The notes beneath the pieces were generated by a model that had not been told where the DNA came from, did not search any database, and was given only the letters and a program-made list of their open reading frames with translations. A program made the position numbers and the translations under genes. A DNA stretch of 64,000 bases from JABDIY01 sp963803845 (GTDB taxonomy: Bacteria; Actinomycetota; Acidimicrobiia; Acidimicrobiales; SZUA-35). This document shows positions 36,310 through 44,804 of this stretch, in pieces. The stretch's first letter is position 1, and every line of letters starts with the position of its first letter. The stretch spans positions 558,001-622,000 of the forward strand of contig CAWDNZ010000004.1 in NCBI GenBank assembly GCA_963803845.1. The letters run 5' to 3'.

Positions 36310-36780
36310 ATGGTCTTTCAGTCATTATCTCGGCCCGAACGAGAGATTGTCACACAACTTCAGTCAGATGGTCGGACCACAAAGCGGGCGCTTGCTGAGC
36401 AGATAGGCCTGGCGCCCTCCACAACACTGGAGAAGGTTCGCGACCTGGAGCAGCGCGGCGTCATCGCCGGCTACCACGCCGAAGTCCCGCTCGAGGCCCT
36501 CGGCCGGCCGATGCAAGCGTTCGTTTCGATCCGCGTTCGACCCAAGACCGAGCCGATCGTGGAGGCCCTCGTCGATCGACTGTGGGCTCTGCCGGAAACC
36601 CTCGGGGTCTTCATCGTGAGCGGAGACGACGACATCCTGGTCCATCTCGGCGTGCGGGACACCCAGGAGCTCCGTCGCATCGTTCTTCAGAACATCGCAA
36701 ATGCCGAAGGCGTAATTGACGAAACCACTTCGCTCATCTTTGAGTATCGGCGCAAACACGTGGTGACCGCCGCCGAGTGA
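36310..36780 (+). CDS. Lrp/AsnC family transcriptional regulator
   Basis: The 156-residue product has an N-terminal helix-turn-helix (REIVTQLQSDGRTTKRALAE, then IGLAPSTTLEKVRDLEQRG) and a C-terminal RAM effector domain (from about residue 70, AFVSIRVRPKT, then GVFIVSGDDDILVHL). TTTGGAG lies upstream of the ATG. Divergence from the 2-oxo-acid ferredoxin oxidoreductase suggests it senses an amino acid and controls amino-acid degradation. Confidence 0.92.
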   Translation: MVFQSLSRPEREIVTQLQSDGRTTKRALAEQIGLAPSTTLEKVRDLEQRGVIAGYHAEVPLEALGRPMQAFVSIRVRPKTEPIVEALVDRLWALPETLGVFIVSGDDDILVHLGVRDTQELRRIVLQNIANAEGVIDETTSLIFEYRRKHVVTAAE

Positions 36781-36784
36781 ACCT

Positions 36785-38197
36785 CTAGTCGAACACCTCG
36801 GGCTTCAACGTGGGGAACAGCACAACGTCGCGGATGGTCTGGACGTCGGCGAGCAGCATGATCAGCCGGTCGATCCCCACCCCCAGACCTCCGGTCGGCG
36901 GGAGGCCGTAGTCGAGCGCGCGAAGGTAGTCCTGATCAACCACCATGGCCTCCTCATCGCCCTCGGCCTTGTTCTGAGCCTGCTCCTCAAATCGGGCTCG
37001 CTGCTCAGCCGGGTCGTAAAGCTCACTGAAGGCGTTGCAGAGTTCCCGCCCCGCAACGATGCCCTCGAATCGCTCGGTGAAGCCTGGCTTGGAGCGGTGG
37101 TCGCGCGCCAGTGGCGAGACCTCTTTGGGATAGTCGATCACGAAGACGGGCTCCCAGAGGTTGCCCTCCACCGTCTTTTCATAGAGTTCCAACAACAACT
37201 TGCCGGGACCGTAGAAGTCTTTGACGGCTACGTCGTGTCTTGCACAGGCCGCCCGTAGCTCACTGAGCGGTGAGTCGAGATCGAGCGTTTCGCCGGTGAA
37301 CTCGGTGATCAACTCGGTCAGGGTGGCGCGGCGCCACGGTGCCGAGAGGTCCAGTTCTTTCCCGTCATAGGGCACCGTGGAGGAACCGGTGAGCTTCACC
37401 GCCAGGTGCTCGATCAGCTGTTCTACCAACTCCATGATGTCGCCATAATCGGCATAGGCCTGGTAGAGCTCGAGCATGGTGAACTCGGGATTGTGGCGGG
37501 TGCTGATTCCCTCGTTGCGGAAGACACGAGCGATCTCGAAGACCCGTTCCATCCCGCCAACGATGAGTCGCTTCAGGTACAGCTCGGGCGCGATGCGGAG
37601 GAAGAATTCCGAGTCGAGGGCGTTGTGATGCGTGGTGAATGGTTTGGCCAATGCTCCGCCGGGGATCGGGTGGAAGACCGGCGTCTCCACTTCGAGGAAG
37701 TTGCGGTCCTCCAGCCAGCGTCGCATCAGGCTCAGCATTTGCGAGCGCATCACGAAGGCCGCTCGGGCCTCTGGCGTGACCCAGAGATCCACATAGCGCT
37801 GCCGATACCGGGTGTCGGGATCGCTGATCCCGTGGAACTTGTCCGGGAAGGCGCGGTGGGTTTCCGCCAGAAGGACCCACTCCTCCACCTTCACGCTGAG
37901 CTCACCCCGCTTCGTCTTCATGACCTCGCCGGTCACGCCGATCCAGTCACCCAACGACAGGCTGGTGAAGGCATCGAATTCTGGCGTCACCTTCGCAGGA
38001 GCGAAGAGCTGGATCCGGCCAGCACCGTCTTGGAGTGTCCCAAAGGCCAACTTGCCCTGGGTCCGCCGCAGCATGAGCCGGCCGGCAATTGTGGCTCTTA
38101 CTCCGGTTTCGGTGCCGTCTTCGATGTGACCGTACTTTGCCAGAAGCTCAGAGCTCGTGGCGGTCGGTTCGAAACGATAAGGAATTTGAGGAGTCAT
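36785..38197 (-). CDS. lysS: Lysyl-tRNA synthetase, class II
   Basis: LysS charges tRNA-Lys. The 470-residue product has an N-terminal OB anticodon-binding domain (VRATIAGRLMLRRTQGKLAF) and a class II catalytic domain with motif 2 (ARVFRNEGISTRHNPEFTM) and motif 3 (GGLGVGIDRLIMLL). It is slightly shorter than most bacterial LysS at the N-terminus. It starts 45 bp downstream of nadC and ends 5 bp from the end of the convergent lrp-like gene. Confidence 0.96.
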   Translation of the reverse strand: MTPQIPYRFEPTATSSELLAKYGHIEDGTETGVRATIAGRLMLRRTQGKLAFGTLQDGAGRIQLFAPAKVTPEFDAFTSLSLGDWIGVTGEVMKTKRGELSVKVEEWVLLAETHRAFPDKFHGISDPDTRYRQRYVDLWVTPEARAAFVMRSQMLSLMRRWLEDRNFLEVETPVFHPIPGGALAKPFTTHHNALDSEFFLRIAPELYLKRLIVGGMERVFEIARVFRNEGISTRHNPEFTMLELYQAYADYGDIMELVEQLIEHLAVKLTGSSTVPYDGKELDLSAPWRRATLTELITEFTGETLDLDSPLSELRAACARHDVAVKDFYGPGKLLLELYEKTVEGNLWEPVFVIDYPKEVSPLARDHRSKPGFTERFEGIVAGRELCNAFSELYDPAEQRARFEEQAQNKAEGDEEAMVVDQDYLRALDYGLPPTGGLGVGIDRLIMLLADVQTIRDVVLFPTLKPEVFD

Positions 38198-38242
38198 AAA
38201 GGTAGTCGGTGCAGTCTGGGAGGAAGTGAAAGACGAGGACGG

Positions 38243-39115
38243 TCAGCTGTCTGGTCGGACATCGAGGCCGATGTCGAGAACGCCGGCCGCATTGGTCAAC
38301 GAACCGGAGGAGACGAGGTCCACTCCGGTGTCCGCATAGGCGTCCAGCGTGGACAGGTTGATACCCCCGCTGGCTTCGAGAAGCGGACGTCGGGCGTTGT
38401 TGTCGATGGCCCACTGATAGGCCATGGCAACCAAAGGCTGGAGGTCCGCGGGGGAGAAGTTGTCGAGCAGAATGATGTCGGCGCCAGCCTCCATCGCTTG
38501 AAACATCTGCTCTTCTCGATCGGCTTCAACGTGGACGGTGCGGCCTGGCCATACCCGTCTGGCCTTTTCTACGGCCTCGTTAATGGACATGCCGACGAGG
38601 TGGTTGTCTTTGAGCATCAGCCAATCGCTCAGGTTGCCCCGGTGGTTGGCTGCTCCGCCGGCGCGCACCGCGGCCTTCTGGAGGCTGCGGTAGCCAGGTG
38701 TGGTCTTGCGGGTGTCCCAGACGATCACGCGCCCGGCTGCCAGATCCACCCACTTGGCCGCATTGGTGGCAATACCGCTCAGGGCACTCAAGAAGTTGAG
38801 GGCAGTGCGTTCCGCTGTGAGGAGGGTGGCGAAGGGTCCGGTTGCTACCCCCAGGACCTCACCCGCGGCAAATCTTTCACCATCGGTCTTGTTCCACTGG
38901 ATCCTCAGCCTAGGGTCGACGGCGGCGAAGGTCTCTTGCACGCACACACAGCCCGCCAGAACACCGGGCTCGCGCGCATTGAACTCGGCCGTGGCCATCA
39001 ACTCGGGATCGAGCAGCGAGGAGGTGAGGTCACCGAACGGAGTGAGGTCCTCGGCCAACGCCATGGCCACCAGAGCTCTCACGTCGGCGATTGGCGCCTG
39101 CAGATCGGTCCTCAC
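38243..39115 (-). CDS. nadC: Nicotinate-nucleotide pyrophosphorylase (carboxylating) NadC
   Basis: NadC converts quinolinate and PRPP to nicotinate mononucleotide in de novo NAD synthesis. The 290-residue product shows ERTALNFLSALSGIAT, DTRKTTPGYR, KDNHL (in LMLKDNHLVG) and the C-terminal EASGGINLSTL phosphate-binding segment. nadB lies 1.8 kb upstream on the same strand, but nadA is not in the window. Confidence 0.95.
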   Translation of the reverse strand: MRTDLQAPIADVRALVAMALAEDLTPFGDLTSSLLDPELMATAEFNAREPGVLAGCVCVQETFAAVDPRLRIQWNKTDGERFAAGEVLGVATGPFATLLTAERTALNFLSALSGIATNAAKWVDLAAGRVIVWDTRKTTPGYRSLQKAAVRAGGAANHRGNLSDWLMLKDNHLVGMSINEAVEKARRVWPGRTVHVEADREEQMFQAMEAGADIILLDNFSPADLQPLVAMAYQWAIDNNARRPLLEASGGINLSTLDAYADTGVDLVSSGSLTNAAGVLDIGLDVRPDS

Positions 39116-39157
39116 CCGTCCATCGTAGGGGTCCGCTGCTGATCTACACGGACAATC

Positions 39158-40060
39158 TCAGCCTCGGGCGACGGCCACGGCCACAGGTACGGTGAAGAGG
39201 GCCAAGGCAGTCAAGGTCACCAAACTGCTGGTGATTCGGCGGGGTACGAGATCATGCTCAACGGCGACCAGCATGGTGAACACGGCGGGCGGCATCGACG
39301 CCTGAAGGAGCACGACGCCTTGGTCGGTGCCGGCCAGACCAAGGGCCGCAGCAGCGAACCAGCCGACGACCGGGGCGACAAAAAGTTTCGCAGGAGCACT
39401 GGCGATCACACCCTGTTCAGGCCGTCGCACATCCACCTCTCGAAGCTGAAGACCCAGTGTCAAGAGCATCACGGGAATCAACGCACCCGCCACCAATGTC
39501 ACCGGCCGATCCAGCCACTGCGGGATCGAAACGTCGAGCGTATTCACCGGAAGGGCTGCGAGGGCTCCGAGAGCCAGAGGTGTTGTGATCGCGGTCAGCA
39601 GGGCCCGAGCGCTCGAGCCGGTACGAAACGACGCAAGGGATACCGCCGTCAGAATGCCCAACGTGTTGACCACCACCATCACCACGCTGGCTTCGGCTCG
39701 GACCTGCTCGCCGAGGGCAAAGACACAGATGGCAATTCCGGTGTTGCCAACATTGCCATAGGTGGAGGAGACCGCATCCGCCGAGACGTTCTCGAACCCG
39801 TTGCCCAGCGCTTTCGAAATGGCCGCTCCCACCACGCCGGCAGCACCGAATGCGACTATGGACGCCAAGGACAGGTTCACCACCGTCTCGGCGGGGAGAT
39901 CGGCGTCGGCGAGGCTGTCGAACATGAAGGCCGGGCCAAGGATCCAGTAGGCGAGCTTCGACAGCGTTCGAACCTCGAGCCCGAGGCGGGGACCAACGAC
40001 GGCCCCAATCGCCACGATCAGAATCACCGGACCCATGACCGAGAGGAGGATGTCGAACAC
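39158..40060 (-). CDS. AEC family transporter (auxin efflux carrier-like permease)
   Basis: The 300-residue membrane protein has about ten hydrophobic segments. Features fit AEC carriers: an N-terminal half with KLAYWILGPAFMFDSL, a central STYGNVGNTGIAICVFALGE (the conserved N-x-G region) and a C-terminal LLQASMPPAVFTMLVAVEH. Likely substrates are carboxylates such as malate, but specificity is unknown. Confidence 0.85.
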   Translation of the reverse strand: MFDILLSVMGPVILIVAIGAVVGPRLGLEVRTLSKLAYWILGPAFMFDSLADADLPAETVVNLSLASIVAFGAAGVVGAAISKALGNGFENVSADAVSSTYGNVGNTGIAICVFALGEQVRAEASVVMVVVNTLGILTAVSLASFRTGSSARALLTAITTPLALGALAALPVNTLDVSIPQWLDRPVTLVAGALIPVMLLTLGLQLREVDVRRPEQGVIASAPAKLFVAPVVGWFAAAALGLAGTDQGVVLLQASMPPAVFTMLVAVEHDLVPRRITSSLVTLTALALFTVPVAVAVARG

Positions 40061-40134
40061 CCCGAGACGATAGCCACTGACGCTCGCGGTCCTCCACTAC
40101 ACCGGCATGCGTTGAGGCCTTCGGTTCTGGAACG

Positions 40135-40938
40135 TCAGTTTTGGTCCGTAGGACACCACCAGACGTTGCGGCCGTCGATGTTGGCCCGCCGGATAGGTTC
40201 GCCACAGCGGCGGCACGGTTGCCCCAAACGCTTATAGCAGTAGGTCCGCTCGCCGGCTTTGATGTCGGATCGCCGAGTTCGGCCAACGTCGGCGGGCTCG
40301 GTGGTCACAATTCGGCCAGCTTTCTCGCCCCGTTTCAGTTGCCGGACCGCCTCGGACCACAGTGCAGAAAGCTCGGAACGCTGAACATCCTTTGCCGGAG
40401 TAAACGGATCGAGGCCGATGAGAAAAAGCAATTCACTGCGGTAAACATTGCCGATCCCGGCCATGACTTTCTGATCCATGATGGCCGTACCGATAGGAAC
40501 GGAGCGCCGGGCGAGCCGCACCGCAAGCTTGTCCACAGGATCATCTCGGTGCTTCACAAGCGGATCCGGCCCAAGGCGATCGCGAATCTTTTGCATTTGT
40601 TCGGGAGTAATCACCTCGCATGTGGTGGGACCGGCCAGGTGCAATTGATAGGTCTGGGTCCACAAGAGCCAACGGCAGTTTGGCGACGGTTCGGCAGCCG
40701 GTAGTGCCTCCAGTTTGAACTTGCCGAAGAGACCGAGGTGGACGTGGACGACGTCACCTGACACAAAGTCGTAAAAGAGATGTTTGCCGTTGGCGTGGAC
40801 CCTTCGCAGTTCTACCCCATCCACCCGAGCTGCTCCCTCGGCGAAGCGCCCCTGCGGTGACGAGCTCTGGACCACCGAACCTCTGAACCTTGTGTTCTGA
40901 AGCCGGGCGGCTCGGTGAATGGTGTGACCTTCAGGCAC
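40135..40938 (-). CDS. Fpg/Nei family DNA glycosylase (endonuclease VIII-like)
   Basis: The 267-residue enzyme removes oxidised bases and nicks abasic sites. It starts MPEGHTIHRAAR, with the catalytic Pro-Glu at the N-terminus, and has GIGNVYRSELLFL in the H2TH region. The zinc finger reads CRRC-x16-CPTD: the expected fourth Cys is Asp, so zinc binding may be weakened or use Asp. The actinobacterial Nei-like subgroup fits best. The first 8 bp overlap the end of nadB. Confidence 0.9.
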   Translation of the reverse strand: MPEGHTIHRAARLQNTRFRGSVVQSSSPQGRFAEGAARVDGVELRRVHANGKHLFYDFVSGDVVHVHLGLFGKFKLEALPAAEPSPNCRWLLWTQTYQLHLAGPTTCEVITPEQMQKIRDRLGPDPLVKHRDDPVDKLAVRLARRSVPIGTAIMDQKVMAGIGNVYRSELLFLIGLDPFTPAKDVQRSELSALWSEAVRQLKRGEKAGRIVTTEPADVGRTRRSDIKAGERTYCYKRLGQPCRRCGEPIRRANIDGRNVWWCPTDQN

Positions 40939-42508
40939 GAATCATCACCTGGCGGAGCATCCAGTCCTCAGAGGTCTCGGGGAAGTCTTCACGGGTGTGG
41001 GCGCCCCGACTTTCGGTCCGGTTGGCTGCGGCCGAGACGACGGCCCTGCCCAAGATGATCAGGTTGCGGATCTCCAACCACGCCGGATCACTATCGGCCG
41101 CAGGGACATGACCCATCAATTCCTCCAGCGACGCCGCCGTCTCCGCCAATGAGCTGGCATCCCGAAGAACCCCAGCACCTCGGGTCATAGCGTCCTGAAC
41201 CTTCTTGCGAAGGGCCACCGGGTCAGTGTCGACCGATCCCCAAACCGGCGCCGGCGGTGGGTCGAAACGGGCTCCGCGCACACGAGCGTCGTCAGGGGTC
41301 AACACTGTCCGCATGGCGCCGCTGGGTTGGGCCGGCTCGCCCCCTGCCGCAATCGCATCGACGGCGCGAGGGCCGAACACCATGCCTTCGAGAAGCGAAT
41401 TGGACGCTAGGCGATTAGCGCCGTGGACCCCCGAACACGCCACCTCACCAGCCGCCCAAAGGCCCGGCACGGTGGTAGCGCCGCGCATGTCAGTTATCAC
41501 CCCTCCGCAGGTGTAGTGGGCGGCGGGAGCGATCGGGAGCAGATCGGTTCTGGCGTCGAGCCCTACGATCTCCAGCGACCGATGGATCGTGGGGAACCGT
41601 ATGGCAAAATCCTCGAGACCGGTGGCATCGAGATACAGGTTCTCCACACCTTGCTCCAGCATCGTGCGCATCATCGCTCTGCTGACCACATCGCGCGGCT
41701 GCAGCTCATCGATGAAGCGATCTCCGTTGGTATCCCGAAGAAGCGCACCGTGACCTCGCAGCGCCTCGGACAGCAGCGGTCGCGGCATCGCCTCGTGATG
41801 AAGGGCTGTTGGGTGAAACTGCACGAATTCCACATCGCCGAGCGCCGCACCAACACTGAGGGCCATAGCGATGCCGTCGCCGGTTGCCTCGACCGGATTT
41901 GTGGTGACCGAATAGAGCTGGCCAGCGCCTCCGGCAGCGAGCAATACATGCTTCGCTTCCATTTCATGGAGTGCTCCGCTGCTGTTCTGATACCGGACAC
42001 CAACACAGCGGCCATTGTCCATCAGCAAGGAGTCGGCGAATGCGTGTTCCACCAAGGAGGCTGCGGTGTCGTGCACAGCCACGACGAGGGCTCGTTCAAT
42101 TTCGGCCCCTGTTGCATCGCCGCGAGCATGGAGGATTCGCGCTTCGCTATGACCGCCCTCTCGGGCCTTCAGGTAGTCACCTTCGATATCCCGATCGAAG
42201 ATCGCCCCCATCGCAATGAGTTCACTGACCCGCCGAGGACCCTCGTCCACCAGCACTCGAACCGCATCGATGTCGCAGAGGCCTGCGCCGGCCGCCAGGG
42301 TATCGGCGAGGTGGAGGTCGGTCGAATCCGGGTCGTCGGTGCCGCCAAGCACCGCCGCAACCCCTCCTTGGGCCCATCGAGTAGTCGTCTGGTGTAGTTG
42401 ACCCTTGGTGATCACGCCGACCCGCAGCCGATGGGCACTGGAGGCTCGAACGGCCGCAGACAAGCCGGACACGCCACTTCCGATAACGAGGAGATCAAGA
42501 GCTGCCAT
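40931..42508 (-). CDS. nadB: L-aspartate oxidase NadB
   Basis: NadB oxidises L-aspartate to iminoaspartate using FAD, the first step of de novo NAD synthesis. The 525-residue product starts with the FAD-binding LLVIGSGVSGLSAAVRA. It shows TTRWAQGGVAAVL, GGAGQLYSVTTNPVEATGDG, FVQFHPTAL and GLWAAGEVACSGVHGANRLA, all standard for NadB. NadB is upstream of the nei-like gene and in line with nadC. Confidence 0.95.
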   Translation of the reverse strand: MAALDLLVIGSGVSGLSAAVRASSAHRLRVGVITKGQLHQTTTRWAQGGVAAVLGGTDDPDSTDLHLADTLAAGAGLCDIDAVRVLVDEGPRRVSELIAMGAIFDRDIEGDYLKAREGGHSEARILHARGDATGAEIERALVVAVHDTAASLVEHAFADSLLMDNGRCVGVRYQNSSGALHEMEAKHVLLAAGGAGQLYSVTTNPVEATGDGIAMALSVGAALGDVEFVQFHPTALHHEAMPRPLLSEALRGHGALLRDTNGDRFIDELQPRDVVSRAMMRTMLEQGVENLYLDATGLEDFAIRFPTIHRSLEIVGLDARTDLLPIAPAAHYTCGGVITDMRGATTVPGLWAAGEVACSGVHGANRLASNSLLEGMVFGPRAVDAIAAGGEPAQPSGAMRTVLTPDDARVRGARFDPPPAPVWGSVDTDPVALRKKVQDAMTRGAGVLRDASSLAETAASLEELMGHVPAADSDPAWLEIRNLIILGRAVVSAAANRTESRGAHTREDFPETSEDWMLRQVMIRA

Positions 42509-42564
42509 GAGATGGGTGTGCTTTCGGTGGCTGTTGGTGCAAAGGGTTGACGAGAGAGTGTGCC

Positions 42565-43032
42565 CTACAACGGGCCCAGCGCGCGTACCTGGCCGATTGC
42601 GGCTGCCGCTTCATAGCCGGGCATCTCCAACTCCGGATCGAGATGGAAGAGGGGTCGCATCACGAAGTTTCGCTCGTGGGCGCGGGGATGAGGAATGGAG
42701 AGAACAGGGTCATCGGATTGGTAACCGTCGATCCAGACAACGTCTACATCCAGCGTTCGAGGACCCCATCGAAGCTCGCGTACCCGGTCGGCTTCGGCCT
42801 CCAGGTCATGGCACAGCGCCAGAAGCTCCGTTGGCGTGCGGATGGTGTGCACCTCGACCACGATGTTCAAGAAAGCTCGCTGCTCGGGCCCGCCCACCGG
42901 ATCGGTCTCATACACCGGGCTGACCGCTACCACGTCGTCGATTGCCCCAACAGCAGAGCGCAGGTACCTCCGGCTATCCCCGAGGTTGGAACCCAGTCCA
43001 AGAAAGGCTCGCACAGTAGCAGGCGGATTCAC
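42565..43032 (-). CDS. folK: HPPK, 2-amino-4-hydroxy-6-hydroxymethyldihydropteridine diphosphokinase
   Basis: HPPK transfers pyrophosphate from ATP to 6-hydroxymethyl-dihydropterin. The 155-residue product has AFLGLGSNLGD at the N-terminus, RWGPRTLDVDVVWIDG with the metal-binding Asp pair, and PHPRAHERNFVMRPL. Its start overlaps the folB stop (43029-43032), so it is the last gene of the folP-X-folB-folK operon. Confidence 0.95.
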   Translation of the reverse strand: MNPPATVRAFLGLGSNLGDSRRYLRSAVGAIDDVVAVSPVYETDPVGGPEQRAFLNIVVEVHTIRTPTELLALCHDLEAEADRVRELRWGPRTLDVDVVWIDGYQSDDPVLSIPHPRAHERNFVMRPLFHLDPELEMPGYEAAAAIGQVRALGPL

Positions 43033-43412
43033 CGCCGTTCCCGCCGAATGCGAACCCCCGTGCTGGACACCTGCTGCGGGACGGGGGGCCGAAGTTTGTG
43101 CACGGTCACTTCAACCGCATTGACAAGCTTGTTCTCCAAAATGATCTCGGCGGCCCGTCCCGCCAGACGCTCGAGTAGGTCGAACCGCTCGGACGCCAAG
43201 TGAGAGGCGAGATCGTCGATCACCGTCCCGTAGTTGACGGTGTCGGCGAGGTCATCGGTTTTGGAGGAGGGACCCAGGTCCACTTCGAGGTTGAGGTCGA
43301 AACGGAAAGGCTGACGGCGGACCTTCTCCTCAGGGAGAACGCCACACAGCAATACGATTTCGAAGCCTCGGATCTCGATCCGGTCGATAGAGCTATGGTC
43401 CTGAGGGCCCAT
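43029..43412 (-). CDS. folB: Dihydroneopterin aldolase
   Basis: FolB cleaves 7,8-dihydroneopterin to 6-hydroxymethyl-dihydropterin and glycolaldehyde. The 127-residue product has DRIEIRGFEIVLLCGVLPEE, VNYGTVIDDLASHL and LLERLAGRAAEII, matching FolB length and motifs. The second residue of the conserved G-x-x-G-V-x-x-x-E is VLLCGVLPEE here, where most have YGYHGVLPEE. Its ATG overlaps the upstream stop (TGATG). Confidence 0.92.
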   Translation of the reverse strand: MGPQDHSSIDRIEIRGFEIVLLCGVLPEEKVRRQPFRFDLNLEVDLGPSSKTDDLADTVNYGTVIDDLASHLASERFDLLERLAGRAAEIILENKLVNAVEVTVHKLRPPVPQQVSSTGVRIRRERR

Positions 43413-43948
43413 CAGGTGGCGTCGGCACTATCGGCGTCGGCACTATGGGCGTCGGCCAACTTGGTGGCCGTTGCGATGATTTGCCGGCCAGAGGGTCCGA
43501 GGGGCCGTCCCATGAGTTTCTCCGTGAGCTGGATGGCGTCGCCCATATCGGGAACCATGCCGGTGAAGACCACGTAGCCGCCGATGAAACCAGCCAGCCG
43601 ATCGCTGACCTCTTCCATATGCATGAGGATCGGAGCGTCGGTCCGGAGCAGCCTACGAAGCTCGGTGTAGATGGAGTCGAGCGGTGCCTCGATGTCGGCC
43701 GTGGCCGTAAGAGGCCAATGCTTCCACCGGACCCCCAACTCGTCGTAGCCGGACAGATCGTCACCGGGCGTCAAGGAGATCACGTAGCGAAAACGTCGTT
43801 CGCGGACCCAGATGACTTCCTCCTGGCGCCGAACGGCTCGATGCTGTTCACCAAAACCGCCAAGCTTCTCGCAGATAGCAAGCTTGTCCTTGATGACCCA
43901 CTTGAAATCTCGGGGCGGGATTCCCTGAGCCCATTTGCCTTTCGCCAT
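43412..43948 (-). CDS. Dual-specificity-phosphatase-like protein lacking the catalytic Cys
   Basis: The 178-residue product lies between folP and folB with stop/start overlaps on both sides (TAATG at 43946-43950, TGATG at 43410-43414). Residues 52-130 read like a DSP or PTP fold: FRYVISLTPGDDL, GVRWKHWPL, then ILMHMEEVSDRLAG followed by a hydrophobic helix. The phosphate loop HC-x5-R appears as HM-x5-R, with Met111 in place of Cys and Arg117 kept. I infer a pseudophosphatase that may bind a phosphorylated pterin. The N-terminus (KGKWAQGIPPRDFKWVIKD) is basic. The C-terminus ends in short SAD repeats. Confidence 0.8.
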   Translation of the reverse strand: MAKGKWAQGIPPRDFKWVIKDKLAICEKLGGFGEQHRAVRRQEEVIWVRERRFRYVISLTPGDDLSGYDELGVRWKHWPLTATADIEAPLDSIYTELRRLLRTDAPILMHMEEVSDRLAGFIGGYVVFTGMVPDMGDAIQLTEKLMGRPLGPSGRQIIATATKLADAHSADADSADAT

Positions 43949-44793
43949 TACCAATCTCCTCCGACCGTCTGGTGTGTTTCGTTTCTTACATCTGGGGCGG
44001 TCTGACCGCTAACCACCACTGCGGCCTGCCACCCCGCCTTCACATCGTGAACCCGGATCATCTTTGCCCCCACGAGCATGGCGTATGCCGCGGTTGTCAC
44101 CGACCCCTCCAACCGATCATCCGCACCAACCGCTGGGGCCTCGGAATGGATCCGCCGATCAGAGCGAGTGTGCAGTTCGCCGATCCATCGTTTGCGACTC
44201 ATCCCCACCATCACCGGATACGGCAGAGCCGTGATTTGATGGAGTTGGGTGAGCAAATCAAGATTGTGTTCCTCGGTCTTGCCGAAACCGAAGCCGGGGT
44301 CGATCCAGACTTCGCCGCAACCGGCCGCCACTGCGGCCCCTGCTCGGGCAGCCAGAAATTCGCGAACCTCGGTGACGACGTTGCGGTACCTCGGAGCATC
44401 CTGCATTGAACCGGGTTCGCCCTGCATGTGCATGGCGACGTAGCCGACACCAAGCTCGGCAGCAACCGGTCCCAGCATTGCGGAAACGTCGTTGATCAGG
44501 GTGGCCCCGGCGGTGCAAGCAGCCTCGGCAACTGCACGGTTCCGGGTGTCAACAGAGATTCGAGTGAGCCCGTTGACCGCTCGGATCACCGGAACAACTC
44601 GGGCGATCTCTTGGTCGATCGACACCGGATCTGCCCCGGGCCGTGTGGACTCACCGCCAATATCGATGATGTCGGCGCCTTCTTCGGCCATCCGTTCCGC
44701 GTGGGCGACGGCGGCTGCGACGCCCGTGAACTGACCTCCATCAGAGAAAGAATCGGGGGTGACATTGAGTATGCCCATGACCAGCGGACGCAT
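43948..44793 (-). CDS. folP: Dihydropteroate synthase
   Basis: FolP joins hydroxymethyl-dihydropterin pyrophosphate with p-aminobenzoate and is the sulfonamide target. The product (281 residues) begins MRPLVMGILNVTPDSFSDGG and has DIGGESTRPGADPVS, VSVDTRN-like ISVDTRNRAV, GFGFGKTEEHNLDLL and the C-terminal IRVHDV. The ATG at 44793 immediately precedes the conserved start; an upstream extension would overlap tilS. It heads the folate operon. Confidence 0.95.
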   Translation of the reverse strand: MRPLVMGILNVTPDSFSDGGQFTGVAAAVAHAERMAEEGADIIDIGGESTRPGADPVSIDQEIARVVPVIRAVNGLTRISVDTRNRAVAEAACTAGATLINDVSAMLGPVAAELGVGYVAMHMQGEPGSMQDAPRYRNVVTEVREFLAARAGAAVAAGCGEVWIDPGFGFGKTEEHNLDLLTQLHQITALPYPVMVGMSRKRWIGELHTRSDRRIHSEAPAVGADDRLEGSVTTAAYAMLVGAKMIRVHDVKAGWQAAVVVSGQTAPDVRNETHQTVGGDW

Positions 44794-44804
44794 TACCCAG
44801 CACC

